DNA of 45,585 nucleotides from Candidatus Anaerobutyricum avicola. GTDB lineage: Bacteria > Bacillota > Clostridia > Lachnospirales > Lachnospiraceae. Positions within the stretch are counted from its first letter, which is position 1; each line of letters begins with the position of its first letter. Positions 16,736 through 24,410 of the stretch are shown here, piece by piece. The position numbers and the translations under genes were made by a program. Under the pieces are notes generated by a model that ran no database searches, had not been told where the DNA came from, and saw nothing but the letters and a program-made list of their open reading frames with translations. Location of the stretch: assembly GCA_019113845.1 (NCBI GenBank), contig DXGQ01000045.1, forward strand, positions 1 to 45,585, in the 5' to 3' direction.

Positions 16736-17263
16736 GATCGCCCGAAAATCCACCACCGTTTCCGGATACTTCGTATCATCCCGGAGAATAGCTGACGGGT
16801 GGTAAACCGCCGTGAGCCATACCCCCTTCCGCAGAAGGAAACTGCCGTGCTCTCTCGTGATACGGAAATCCGGCCGGATGATCCGCTGCGCAGCCACCCG
16901 TCCCAGACAGACGATCATCTTCGGCCGAAGAAGCAGCGTCTCATATTTCAGATACGGGATACACGCCTCCTGTTCCTCCGGTTTCGGATCCCGATTTCCC
17001 GGCGGATGGCACTTGACGATGTTGGTAATATACACATCCTCCCTCGTCATGCCAATCTCCCTCAGCAGCCGGTCAAACACCTGTCCCGACTGTCCGGTAA
17101 AGGGTATCCCGTCCCTGTCCTCATTCCTGCCGGCTCCCTCCGCGATAAACAAAACCGGTGACCGGAGGTTGCCCCGCCCCATCACCGCCCGGTTCCTTGT
17201 CCGCGCCAGCGGACAGCGCCCGCAGTGATCCACAAAATTCTTTAACTCATCATAGGTATACAT
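16718..17263 (-). CDS. Family 4-type uracil-DNA glycosylase with 4Fe-4S cluster
   Basis: A 181-residue enzyme that removes uracil from DNA to start base-excision repair. The 4Fe-4S ligands are visible as HCGRCPLA (C14, C17), C85 in IVKCHPPGN and C100 in EEQEAC. Motif A is AEGAGRNEDRDGIPFTGQSG, where most relatives have GEAPG, so GEGAG-like variation is noted. The uracil-binding end motif is HPSAIL. The RBS region GGAGAGGAAG is about nine bases from the ATG. The last codons form one arm of the shared terminator. It lies downstream of the exported-protein gene. Confidence 0.92.
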   Translation of the reverse strand: MYTYDELKNFVDHCGRCPLARTRNRAVMGRGNLRSPVLFIAEGAGRNEDRDGIPFTGQSGQVFDRLLREIGMTREDVYITNIVKCHPPGNRDPKPEEQEACIPYLKYETLLLRPKMIVCLGRVAAQRIIRPDFRITREHGSFLLRKGVWLTAVYHPSAILRDDTKYPETVVDFRAIKKRLM

Positions 17264-17315
17264 GAAAGATTCTTCCTCTCCATCCGGTATCTACTGCCTT
17301 TTATAAAGCTCCCGA

Positions 17316-18041
17316 TCATCGAATCGGTACAAAACCAAGCGGCGTCTGATATGCCACCGTCTTTTGGCACTCCGCATTATACTGCGCTTCGCTGATCTGC
17401 TTTCCGTTCTTCCAGTACGTCGTCACTGCGTACCGGCTTCCATCCGGCCATCTCCTAAGCCGCTCCAACTTCACAAACTGCTTCGCCTTTCCCTTATTGA
17501 TCTTATATCCGGTGATAATACTCTCCGTACTGCCGCCCACCTGCGCGTACAGCTTTCCATCGCGCAGGAACAGGCCGTTCCTCAATTCCTCAAAAGCCAT
17601 CAGCGGCTTCACCTTTCCTTTACGAAATGTAAGGACAAGCACCCGGGACTTAAACCCTCTTCCCGTGGAACTGGTAGAGAGCAAAAGCTCGCTGGTCCCA
17701 TCTCCGTTGACGTCCGCCACATTATAATAATCATACTCCGACAGCTTTGTCCGAATCTTCTTATATCGGTAAGAATAGCCGTAATTCCAGCACCGCACCT
17801 TATAGCTGCCTTTCCGCTTCTTCATCACCTTCTTATACCAGTTCTTTTTGCTCATCTTCTTAGCCTGCACACGCATTTCCTGCGCTCCGGCGTCCCGCGC
17901 ATTTGCCGCGGCAGCAGAACCACTTTCCCGTAAACTGCCCGCATCCGCCGCCAAAACCGGCTGCACCAAAGTCACAGCCACAGTCAGGCAGCTCGCCAGA
18001 ACGCCTGCGCCAAAACATTTTCTCAACATCACTTTTTGCAT
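17316..18041 (-). CDS. Exported protein of unknown function with Asp-rich calcium-type loop
   Basis: A 241-residue protein with a signal peptide (basic MQKVMLRK, a hydrophobic run to residue 29, cleavage probably after VLAA). The mature part begins with a low-complexity Ala/Glu/Ser linker and a Lys/Tyr-rich segment. It then has DVNGDGTSELLLST (about residues 109-122), an EF-hand-like or FG-GAP/VCBS-type calcium loop, followed by beta-rich sequence. It is probably secreted or cell-surface attached. RBS GGGAGG. It overlaps the 3' end of the HipA-like kinase gene by 13 bases, so it may be read from the same message. No enzymatic motif is seen. Confidence 0.75.
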   Translation of the reverse strand: MQKVMLRKCFGAGVLASCLTVAVTLVQPVLAADAGSLRESGSAAAANARDAGAQEMRVQAKKMSKKNWYKKVMKKRKGSYKVRCWNYGYSYRYKKIRTKLSEYDYYNVADVNGDGTSELLLSTSSTGRGFKSRVLVLTFRKGKVKPLMAFEELRNGLFLRDGKLYAQVGGSTESIITGYKINKGKAKQFVKLERLRRWPDGSRYAVTTYWKNGKQISEAQYNAECQKTVAYQTPLGFVPIR

Positions 18042-18835
18042 ACAATCCTCCCATTTTCCCTAAGTTCATTTCCTTCCAGGTCAAGTTTATCATTCCTATA
18101 CCGTTTTGCCTGATATAGAAACACTTCTTTTTCTTTCGTTTCTTCCTGTCCGTCCAGCCAATACAGAAAGCCGTCCCAATCTACAGAGAATCCTTTTCCA
18201 AAGTATTCATACATTTTCTCGTGGGAACCGGAAAACGGTCTGGCTATGACCCTCTTTACATTTTCTTCCACTGGAAAATGCCAGTTCACACTGACATTCG
18301 CTGTCAGAAGTGAAATACCGTTATCAAAAATCGGCGCTGGCCGAAACTTACTACCATCAAAAATCACTGCGAGATTATTTACATGGCGGTCTTCATTTAA
18401 AACTACCATATCCAGCATCAATACTTTTTTGAGATAATCTGTCACATCCAATCCGGTAATGCTGCGAACCATCTTGAGCGTAAACGCGATCCGTTCTTCC
18501 ATAGTCGGTATCTTAGCCAGCCGTTCTGCCAGATTACCACCAAACTCTGAATAGTACAGGCGATAAAATGTAAGTAGCGATTCATGTTCCATCAAAAAAT
18601 TTTTACTGCGGCATCCCCTCTCCCCGTTAATGTATCCCTGTTCATACAAAACGTATTCCTCAGGCTGCAAATCCGTAAATGTCAGAAAATGTGACACAAG
18701 ATATTCTGTCAGGCCCTCTCTTCCCCGATTATCTTCTTTATACCAATAATCTCCTTTTCTATATTTAATTTGTGTCCCTTCGCTGGTTCCGTCCATTACC
18801 ACAATATCGCTTTCACTTAAATATTCATGAAACAT
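18029..18835 (-). CDS. HipA-like Ser/Thr kinase (toxin-like)
   Basis: A 268-residue single-domain kinase of the HipA/CtkA fold. Candidate ATP-binding Lys is K33 in YWYKED, followed by a Glu-containing helix. The catalytic loop is LNEDRHVNN with D149 as putative base and N154 as metal ligand, and the metal-binding motif is IFDNG with D171. It lacks the N-terminal subdomain found in E. coli HipA, so it is a short form. The start codon follows the upstream gene by four bases with GAGGTGAGGAT as RBS. The pair resembles a toxin-antitoxin module, but targets and toxicity are inference. The region is visibly more AT-rich than neighbouring genes. Confidence 0.78.
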   Translation of the reverse strand: MFHEYLSESDIVVMDGTSEGTQIKYRKGDYWYKEDNRGREGLTEYLVSHFLTFTDLQPEEYVLYEQGYINGERGCRSKNFLMEHESLLTFYRLYYSEFGGNLAERLAKIPTMEERIAFTLKMVRSITGLDVTDYLKKVLMLDMVVLNEDRHVNNLAVIFDGSKFRPAPIFDNGISLLTANVSVNWHFPVEENVKRVIARPFSGSHEKMYEYFGKGFSVDWDGFLYWLDGQEETKEKEVFLYQAKRYRNDKLDLEGNELRENGRIVCKK

Positions 18836-18839
18836 ATCC

Positions 18840-19520
18840 TCACCTCACCAGCACATCCTTCGCTGTCAGTTTCTCTCCCGGAAACCGTATCCAAATAAAG
18901 TCATTCCAACTGACGCCATGGGTCTTTCGGACGATTGCCAGAGGGTTGTACTCCTCTATGCCGCGAACACGAAGCAACTTTTTAATATCTGGTCTGCCCT
19001 CATCCCAGCACCTGGTCTTCAGAATTTCACTCAATTGAAAACGGCTGAGCTTTCCTGCCGGAAAGAGTCGCTTTCCAGGCTGATTCGAGTAACTGGAAAC
19101 ATAGACATCTTTCCCTTTTACCCTCACTTTCGCCGTAAGCTCATCTTTCCAGTACACCTCGAAAGAGTAATCTTCCAGCATCGGCTTTTTATCTATTTCT
19201 TTTTTCAAAGCCTTTTCTGCCCTCTGCAATATACCGCGCAGAGCCAGCAGCTCTTTTCGCTCATCCAAAAGCTGTTTTCGCTCTATGATCAGCCTCTCTT
19301 CCTCCGCAATGTTCCCCGGCTTCACCGCACCTAATGACTTACTTTCTGTCTTTCCACCCTGTCTGAACTGCCGATAATAATACGGCTTCCCCTTTATTTT
19401 TTTGATGAGAACAGTCTCAGGAGGAAGTTCCTCCAGACGCTTTTCAATCTGGGAGAGACGCTCTTCTAGCTCCCTTAATTCTTCTGAGAACTCTTTTTGA
19501 TAATCAGAAATCTTCTTCAT
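18840..19520 (-). CDS. Coiled-coil partner protein of the HipA-like kinase
   Basis: A 226-residue soluble protein. Residues 1-35 and about 70-110 are predicted coiled coil, with many Glu, Lys and Leu. Between them is IKKIKGKPYYYRQFRQGGK, a basic beta-hairpin-like segment resembling the arm-binding part of recombinases and therefore a possible DNA contact. The C-terminal 100 residues (FEVYWKDELTAKVRVKGKDV…, then YNPLAIVRKTHGVSWNDFIW) match a type of sequence I associate with clostridial HipA-linked small proteins and could correspond to the HipA N-terminal subdomain or an antitoxin. RBS GAGGTAAGG. It is placed upstream of the kinase with four bases between them. Confidence 0.6.
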   Translation of the reverse strand: MKKISDYQKEFSEELRELEERLSQIEKRLEELPPETVLIKKIKGKPYYYRQFRQGGKTESKSLGAVKPGNIAEEERLIIERKQLLDERKELLALRGILQRAEKALKKEIDKKPMLEDYSFEVYWKDELTAKVRVKGKDVYVSSYSNQPGKRLFPAGKLSRFQLSEILKTRCWDEGRPDIKKLLRVRGIEEYNPLAIVRKTHGVSWNDFIWIRFPGEKLTAKDVLVR

Positions 19521-19652
19521 TCACCTTACCTCGATTTCGATAAAACAATCAACGAAACTACCTGACAGGCTCATGCCAATTGGCAACATTCTTGCAGAAA
19601 GCATATGGATACTATCTGTTTTAAAATATCCCTATTTTTCCATCCTCTCTTC

Positions 19653-20591
19653 TTACTTCTCTATCCCCTCATTCATACTCCCCGTCCGATACCCCTGCAG
19701 ATCCAAGGTCACATAGGAGAATCCAAACTTCCGGAACTTCTCTGCGATTTCTTTCCTAAGCGCCGGGGCAAGGAGTCTGTCCATCTCCTCCGGCAGCAGC
19801 TCGATGCGGGCGAGAGTGCCGTGGATGCGTACCCGGAACTGATGGAAACCGAGGGAGAATAAAAGCTGTTCACCCTGTTCCACCATGGCAAGCTTCTTTT
19901 CGGTGATTGTCTCACCGTAGACAAAGCGGGAGGCGAGGCAGGCGAAGGACGGTTTCTGCCAGGTGGGCAGTCCCAGTTTTTTTGAGAGGAAACGTATCTC
20001 TGTTTTGGTGAGGCCCACTTCCCTCAGCGGACTTTCAACGTGGAGTTCCGCGATGGCGCGGAGTCCCGGACGGTAATCGCCCAGATCGTCCATGTTGGAG
20101 CCTTCCGCCAGGATGTCCATGCCGTTCTCGGCCGCGATGGCTTTCATGCGGGTAAAAAGCGCTGTCTTGCAAATGTAGCAGCGATCCGGCGGGTTATCGG
20201 CAAATCCGGGAACTTCCATCTCGCCGAATCGGAAAATGATCTGGCGGCACCCGAGACTTTTGCAGAATTCGATGGATTCTGTTCGCTCTCTGCCCGGAAA
20301 TACCCGGGAATCTGCCGTGATGGCAAGCACTTTTTCCTGTTCACACACAGTATCGCCAACACTGTCCCGATTCCCCGGATTCGTCTCATCCGTATTGTTT
20401 TTATTTTGCAGCGCGTCACAGGCAGCTTTTAACAGGAGGGCGGAATCCACTCCGCCGGAGAAGGCGATGGCGACTCTGTCTTTTTCCCGGAACCATGTTT
20501 TCAGAAGCTCCAACTTCGCAAAGGCTTTTTGTGCCATATCATTTTCTACTCGGTCATTTTGTCCACGTTCTCTTCTGTCATTTTGTGGCAT
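19653..20591 (-). CDS. larE: ATP-dependent sulfur transferase LarE (nickel-pincer cofactor)
   Basis: LarE adds two sulfurs to the pyridinium-dicarboxylate nucleotide made by LarB. The 312-residue protein has the PP-loop AFSGGVDSALL (residues 43-53) for adenylation and the family motif FACLASRFVYGE (C218), whose cysteine aligns with the sacrificial Cys176 of L. plantarum. It also has C138 and C141 in RCYIC, giving three cysteines. This may indicate the type that binds a 4Fe-4S cluster instead of sacrificing a cysteine. An insertion around residues 62-82 is polar. RBS GAAAGGA. It follows larB by 62 bases, so they form one operon. Confidence 0.94.
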   Translation of the reverse strand: MPQNDRRERGQNDRVENDMAQKAFAKLELLKTWFREKDRVAIAFSGGVDSALLLKAACDALQNKNNTDETNPGNRDSVGDTVCEQEKVLAITADSRVFPGRERTESIEFCKSLGCRQIIFRFGEMEVPGFADNPPDRCYICKTALFTRMKAIAAENGMDILAEGSNMDDLGDYRPGLRAIAELHVESPLREVGLTKTEIRFLSKKLGLPTWQKPSFACLASRFVYGETITEKKLAMVEQGEQLLFSLGFHQFRVRIHGTLARIELLPEEMDRLLAPALRKEIAEKFRKFGFSYVTLDLQGYRTGSMNEGIEK

Positions 20592-20653
20592 ATCGTATCC
20601 TTTCTATTATATCGATTTTGCAATGTAAACGTCCAGGTTCTAAGCTTTGCCAT

Positions 20654-21409
20654 TTACTCCCGAGGCTTCCGCTCCGCCAGCCGATTGATCTGGGTCGCCA
20701 TATATCCGGCGCCATAGCCGTTGTCGATATTGACCACGGCGATGCCGTTGGCGCAGGAGTTGATCATCGTGAGGAGAGCGGACAGACCGTTCATGCTGGC
20801 GCCGTAGCCCACGGAGGTCGGCACGGCGATGACCGGGTTGGAAACCAGTCCGCCGAGGACGCTGGCAAGGGCGCCCTCCATGCCTGCCACGGCGACCACA
20901 CAGTTGGCGCTTTGAATAGTTTCCACCCGGGACAGAAGCCGGTGGATACCACTGACGCCCACATCAAAGATGCGCTCCACATGGGTGCCAAAGTATTCGG
21001 CAGTCTGCGCAGCCTCTTCCGCCACCGGAATGTCCGCAGTACCGGCGGTACAGACGGCGACACAGCCAATGTGCGCTTTGTCCGGCTTTTCCGCCTTTAA
21101 AATGTGTGAGATCTCATCGTAAGTGACGGCTGGCACGACTTTTTTTACCAGCTCATACTGGTGACGGCTGGCGCGGGTGCCGAAAACCTCCCCGTTGTGT
21201 TCGTACATTTTCTGATAAATCGAGACAAGGTAGTCGTCCGGCTTGCCGCTGCAGTAAATGACTTCCGGGAAGCCGGAGCGCACTTCCCGGTGAAGGTCCA
21301 GTTTTGCATATCCAAGTTCCTCATAAGGTTCTCTTTTAAAATATTTCTCGGCTTCTTCCACGGAGATTTCTCCGCTTTTCACACGATTTAATACTTCTCT
21401 TGCTTCCAT
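20654..21409 (-). CDS. larB: Nickel-pincer cofactor biosynthesis protein LarB
   Basis: LarB carboxylates and hydrolyses nicotinic acid adenine dinucleotide to give pyridinium-3,5-dicarboxylate mononucleotide, the first step to the NPN cofactor. It is related to PurE: the C-terminal half has TAGTADIPVAEEAAQTAEYFG, DVGVSGIHRLL, VAGMEGALASVLGGL and PTSVGYGASMNGLSALL. The N-terminal segment SGEISVEEAEKYF is also typical. The start at 21409 has GAAAGGA upstream, removing 13 residues from the longer frame. It is the first gene of a larB-larE operon with its own promoter. Confidence 0.95.
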   Translation of the reverse strand: MEAREVLNRVKSGEISVEEAEKYFKREPYEELGYAKLDLHREVRSGFPEVIYCSGKPDDYLVSIYQKMYEHNGEVFGTRASRHQYELVKKVVPAVTYDEISHILKAEKPDKAHIGCVAVCTAGTADIPVAEEAAQTAEYFGTHVERIFDVGVSGIHRLLSRVETIQSANCVVAVAGMEGALASVLGGLVSNPVIAVPTSVGYGASMNGLSALLTMINSCANGIAVVNIDNGYGAGYMATQINRLAERKPRE

Positions 21410-21474
21410 GTTACATATCCTTTCATCTATCAATGTAATCCTTTGCATTTTCAGAACACCGGTTCTATTTTCTT

Positions 21475-21504
21475 ATTATAAACTGTCCCCTTTGCTTTCG
21501 TAAA
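21475..21504 (-). promoter_or_regulatory. Promoter of larB-larE
   Basis: Minus-strand TTTACG, 18-base spacer, TATAAT. The predicted start near 21468 gives a leader of about 60 bases to the larB ATG. Confidence 0.65.
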
Positions 21505-21526
21505 GTCTAAAACTTTGCAATCCGCG

Positions 21527-21584
21527 AAAAAAGCTGCCGCCCCGGCAGAAGTCTTTGACTTTCGCGCGAAGCAGCAGCTTTTTT
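21527..21584 (-). terminator. Terminator after glgD
   Basis: Minus-strand AAAAAAGCTGCTGC pairs with GCGGCAGCTTTTTT through a long loop; A and T tracts make it usable in both directions. A second hairpin (GTAAATGTA / TACATTTAC, 21589-21632) lies between it and the glgD stop. Confidence 0.75.
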
Positions 21585-21676
21585 AACAGTAAATGTATCA
21601 GAAAAGTGATCGTCTGTTTCCTGTACATTTACAGATATATTCTTTTATTTTAAGGTTCCTGTCCGGGAAAAGAGAT

Positions 21677-22825
21677 CTATACGGTCTGTCTCTTCGCAAC
21701 AAAAACAGGGAAGGAATCGGTTCCGTTCAGATGTTTATTCTCTGTGATCGTAACCTTTTTGTCCGTGATGACATATTCGATGTCCACGCCGTCTTCCACA
21801 ACGGTATCCTGCATGAGGATACAGTTCTTTACTTTGGCTCCCTTACCAATCTTAACGCCACGGAACAGGATGCTGTTCTCCACTTCGCCCTCGATGACGC
21901 AGCCGTCTGCGATCATCACGTTGGATGCCTTGGCGTCGCCGATATATCTGGTCGGGTTGTCGTCACGGATCTTGGTGTAGATGGAATGTCCGGAGAACAG
22001 AGCGTCCAGATTCTCATCATCGAGAAGCTTCATGTTCTCATCGAAGTATCCTCTCAGGCTGAGAATACGGGAAGTATATCTGGTATACTCGTAACCGCAG
22101 ATCTTCATATCCTCAAGATGAGGCAGAAGGATATCTCTCTCAAAGTACACGCCGCCGCCGATGAATGCGGTGTTGATGGTATCGATCAGAAGCTCTCTCT
22201 CCATCACATAAACGTTCATGCCGTAATTCTGTACACCGGACTTCTGAGAGTTGATGTGGATGCCGTTGATCCTGCCCTCTTCGTCCATATCAAATGTATA
22301 GTAAGTTCCCTTGCTGGAGTCGTCTCTCATCGTCTGGAGATCTGCCGGGAGCTCTTCTTTCTTGTAAGAAACTGTGATATCCGCGCCGGAAGCAATGTGT
22401 GCGTCGATCATAGCGTTGAAATCAAAGTTCATGGCGATATTTGTGTCGGCCATCACCACATATTTTTCTTTCTGGGAACGAAGGAATCCGAGGATACCTG
22501 CGATCGCCTCGATACGTCCGCCGTATACGTTCATGCTCTTCTGCGCGAACGGAGGGAAAATATTCAGGCCGCCTTTTTTTCTCACCAGATCCCACTCACG
22601 GCCGGAGCCCAGGTGGTCTGTCAGGGAGAAGTAATTCTCGCGGACCAGAATAGAAATATTGTCAATGCCGCAGTTTACCATGCTGGATAACAGAAAGTCG
22701 ATCATACGATAACGGCCTCCGAACGGGATGGAAGCCATCAGACGCTCGCTGGTCAACTCCGGTACAAGTTTATCATAAATGTTCGGGAAAATGATTCCCA
22801 GTACGCTCTTGTTGGACATTACCAT
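21677..22825 (-). CDS. glgD: Glucose-1-phosphate adenylyltransferase subunit GlgD
   Basis: A 382-residue homologue of ADP-glucose pyrophosphorylase that in Firmicutes pairs with GlgC and stimulates it. The N-terminal nucleotidyltransferase domain is degenerate: the GlgC signature GGQGSRL is replaced by [13 protein letters not shown], so the subunit is probably regulatory. The C-terminal 90 residues are a left-handed beta-helix ([21 protein letters not shown]). The ATG at 22825 overlaps the glgC stop by seven bases; a second ATG at 22819 overlaps in the form TAATG and may be the real start. Translational coupling is likely. Confidence 0.93.
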   Translation of the reverse strand: MVMSNKSVLGIIFPNIYDKLVPELTSERLMASIPFGGRYRMIDFLLSSMVNCGIDNISILVRENYFSLTDHLGSGREWDLVRKKGGLNIFPPFAQKSMNVYGGRIEAIAGILGFLRSQKEKYVVMADTNIAMNFDFNAMIDAHIASGADITVSYKKEELPADLQTMRDDSSKGTYYTFDMDEEGRINGIHINSQKSGVQNYGMNVYVMERELLIDTINTAFIGGGVYFERDILLPHLEDMKICGYEYTRYTSRILSLRGYFDENMKLLDDENLDALFSGHSIYTKIRDDNPTRYIGDAKASNVMIADGCVIEGEVENSILFRGVKIGKGAKVKNCILMQDTVVEDGVDIEYVITDKKVTITENKHLNGTDSFPVFVAKRQTV

Positions 22826-24027
22826 TGTTCTTCACCATCCTTTACATTTTCATCAATCATGGCATTCGGGCCAATCTTTGCATTGTCGCCGATGTAGATA
22901 CCAGCGCCGATCGTTGCCACGCCGGACTCTTCTTCTGTCGGCATAGCGCCTACCTGCGCGTTCTCACCGATGATAACGTTCTCTGCTACGATACAGTGTT
23001 TTACAACCGCACCGGATTTGATAATGGTTCCGCCCATAACAACGGCGTCTTCCACTACAGCGCCTTCTTCTACTTTTACGCCTGCAAAAAGGATGGAATG
23101 TTTCACTTCTCCGGCTACCCGGCATCCGTCTGTAATCATGGAATTCTCGATCACAGCGCCCTCTTTGATCCTGTGGCCAGGCATACCGCTGTTGCGGCTG
23201 TAGATCTTCCAGTCATCGTCGAACAGGTTGATACCGCTATGCTCCGGATCGAGGATCTCCATATTTGCCTCCCACAGGGAAGGGATGGTTCCAACGTCTT
23301 TCCAGTAACCGTCAAAACGATATGCGTACATCTCTCTGCCGTCTTTTAACAGATTCGGGATGATGTTGTTACCAAAATCGTTCTCGGATTCCGGATCTTC
23401 CTCATCTTCAATGAGGTATTTTTTGAGGATATCCCAGTTAAATATGTAGATACCCATGGAAGCCAGATTGGACTTCGGCTCCTTCGGTTTCTCCTGGAAC
23501 TCTGTGATCTTGTCGTTATCGTCCGTTACCATCAGACCGAAACGGGAAGCCTCCTCCCACGGAACTTCCATAACTGCCACGCTGAATTCTGCGCCTTTTT
23601 CTTTATGGAAACGAAGGAAATCACTGTAATCCTGCTTGCAAATCTGGTCGCCGGAAAGGATGATGACGTACTCCGGATCGTATCTTTCAATAAAGTTGAT
23701 GTTCTGATAAATGGCATTGGCCGTACCTTTGTACCAGTCGGAACCGGAAACCTGCTGGTATGGAGACAGCACGTGAACGCCGCCGTACAGTCTGTCCAGG
23801 TCCCACGGCTGACCATTACCAATGTATTCATTCAGCACCAGCGGCTGGTACTGTGTCAGAACACCTACTGTGTCAATTCCTGAATTCACGCAGTTCGACA
23901 GTGGAAAGTCAATAATACGATACTTTCCGCCAAATGGAACTGCCGGTTTTGCCAGCTTCTGCGTCAGGGCATAAAGGCGGGAACCCTGTCCTCCGGCAAG
24001 AAGCATTGCAATCATTTCTTTGCCCAT
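22819..24027 (-). CDS. glgC: Glucose-1-phosphate adenylyltransferase
   Basis: GlgC makes ADP-glucose from ATP and glucose-1-phosphate, the committed step of glycogen synthesis. The 402-residue protein has [15 protein letters not shown] (nucleotide site), [15 protein letters not shown] (allosteric/activator region), [39 protein letters not shown] and a C-terminal beta-helix. RBS AAGGAGG lies ten bases before the ATG. It is the first gene of a glgC-glgD operon whose leader of about 120 bases contains a 10-bp stem (24084-24134). The rest of the glycogen pathway is not in the window. Confidence 0.96.
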   Translation of the reverse strand: MGKEMIAMLLAGGQGSRLYALTQKLAKPAVPFGGKYRIIDFPLSNCVNSGIDTVGVLTQYQPLVLNEYIGNGQPWDLDRLYGGVHVLSPYQQVSGSDWYKGTANAIYQNINFIERYDPEYVIILSGDQICKQDYSDFLRFHKEKGAEFSVAVMEVPWEEASRFGLMVTDDNDKITEFQEKPKEPKSNLASMGIYIFNWDILKKYLIEDEEDPESENDFGNNIIPNLLKDGREMYAYRFDGYWKDVGTIPSLWEANMEILDPEHSGINLFDDDWKIYSRNSGMPGHRIKEGAVIENSMITDGCRVAGEVKHSILFAGVKVEEGAVVEDAVVMGGTIIKSGAVVKHCIVAENVIIGENAQVGAMPTEEESGVATIGAGIYIGDNAKIGPNAMIDENVKDGEEQW

Positions 24028-24083
24028 TTCATTTAATCCTCCTTAAGAAATTAGTACCAATAAACGGAGAAGACAAAAACAAA

Positions 24084-24134
24084 GTTTCGCTGGCACAGTT
24101 CCTATACCGGATACGATCATAATCCCAGCGAAAC
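24084..24134 (-). promoter_or_regulatory. Structured leader of glgC-glgD
   Basis: In the minus-strand message GTTTCGCTGG pairs perfectly with CCAGCGAAAC around a 31-base apical region, followed by TTTGTTTTTGTC. It begins about 14 bases after the predicted start. It may stabilise the message or act as a weak attenuator; it matches no riboswitch class I recognise. Confidence 0.45.
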
Positions 24135-24154
24135 ACTTCCGCTTATTTTTATTC

Positions 24155-24160
24155 ATTATA
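24155..24160 (-). promoter_or_regulatory. -10 box of the glgC promoter
   Basis: A perfect TATAAT on the minus strand, about 128 bases before the glgC start. The -35 region (TGTAAA at 17 bases) is weak, so activation by a regulator is possible. The remainder of the interval up to 24303 is AT-rich with no gene visible. Confidence 0.5.
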
Positions 24161-24303
24161 GCATATTGCTCTCATTTTTTACAGGTAAAAATCAGCTTTT
24201 TGCTTAATTTTTTTCATTCTTTTATAAATTCTTAACAAAAAGACCGTCATATTTACCATGATTTTTCGGAAAAATCCCTGCAAAAAATTGCCATGATTTT
24301 TTA

Positions 24304-24317
24304 CGAACTTTTGTTCG
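24304..24317 (+). promoter_or_regulatory. LexA (DinR) operator 1
   Basis: CGAACTTTTGTTCG is a perfect palindrome and fits the Firmicutes LexA core GAAC-N4-GTTC. It lies just upstream of the -35 region of the radical SAM operon. Confidence 0.8.
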
Positions 24318-24325
24318 ATTTGCTC

Positions 24326-24354
24326 TTGTTTTTTTCGAACAAACGTGCTAGCAT
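24326..24354 (+). promoter_or_regulatory. Promoter with second LexA-like box
   Basis: TTGTTT, 17-base spacer, TAGCAT. Within the spacer CGAACAAACGTGCT (24336-24349) matches the left half and centre of the LexA box. A bound LexA dimer here would cover the promoter, indicating SOS control of the downstream repair genes. Confidence 0.6.
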
Positions 24355-24410
24355 AAAACAAACATATATTCGATGCATGGTTATGCAGATTATTTCAGGA
24401 GGTACATGAC

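Noticed and set aside
21586-21632. Possible remnant of the dispersed element after glgD (GATCGTCTGTTTCCTGTACATT)
   Set aside because: Only a short match to the element arms; a plain GTAAATGTA/TACATTTAC hairpin explains it equally well.
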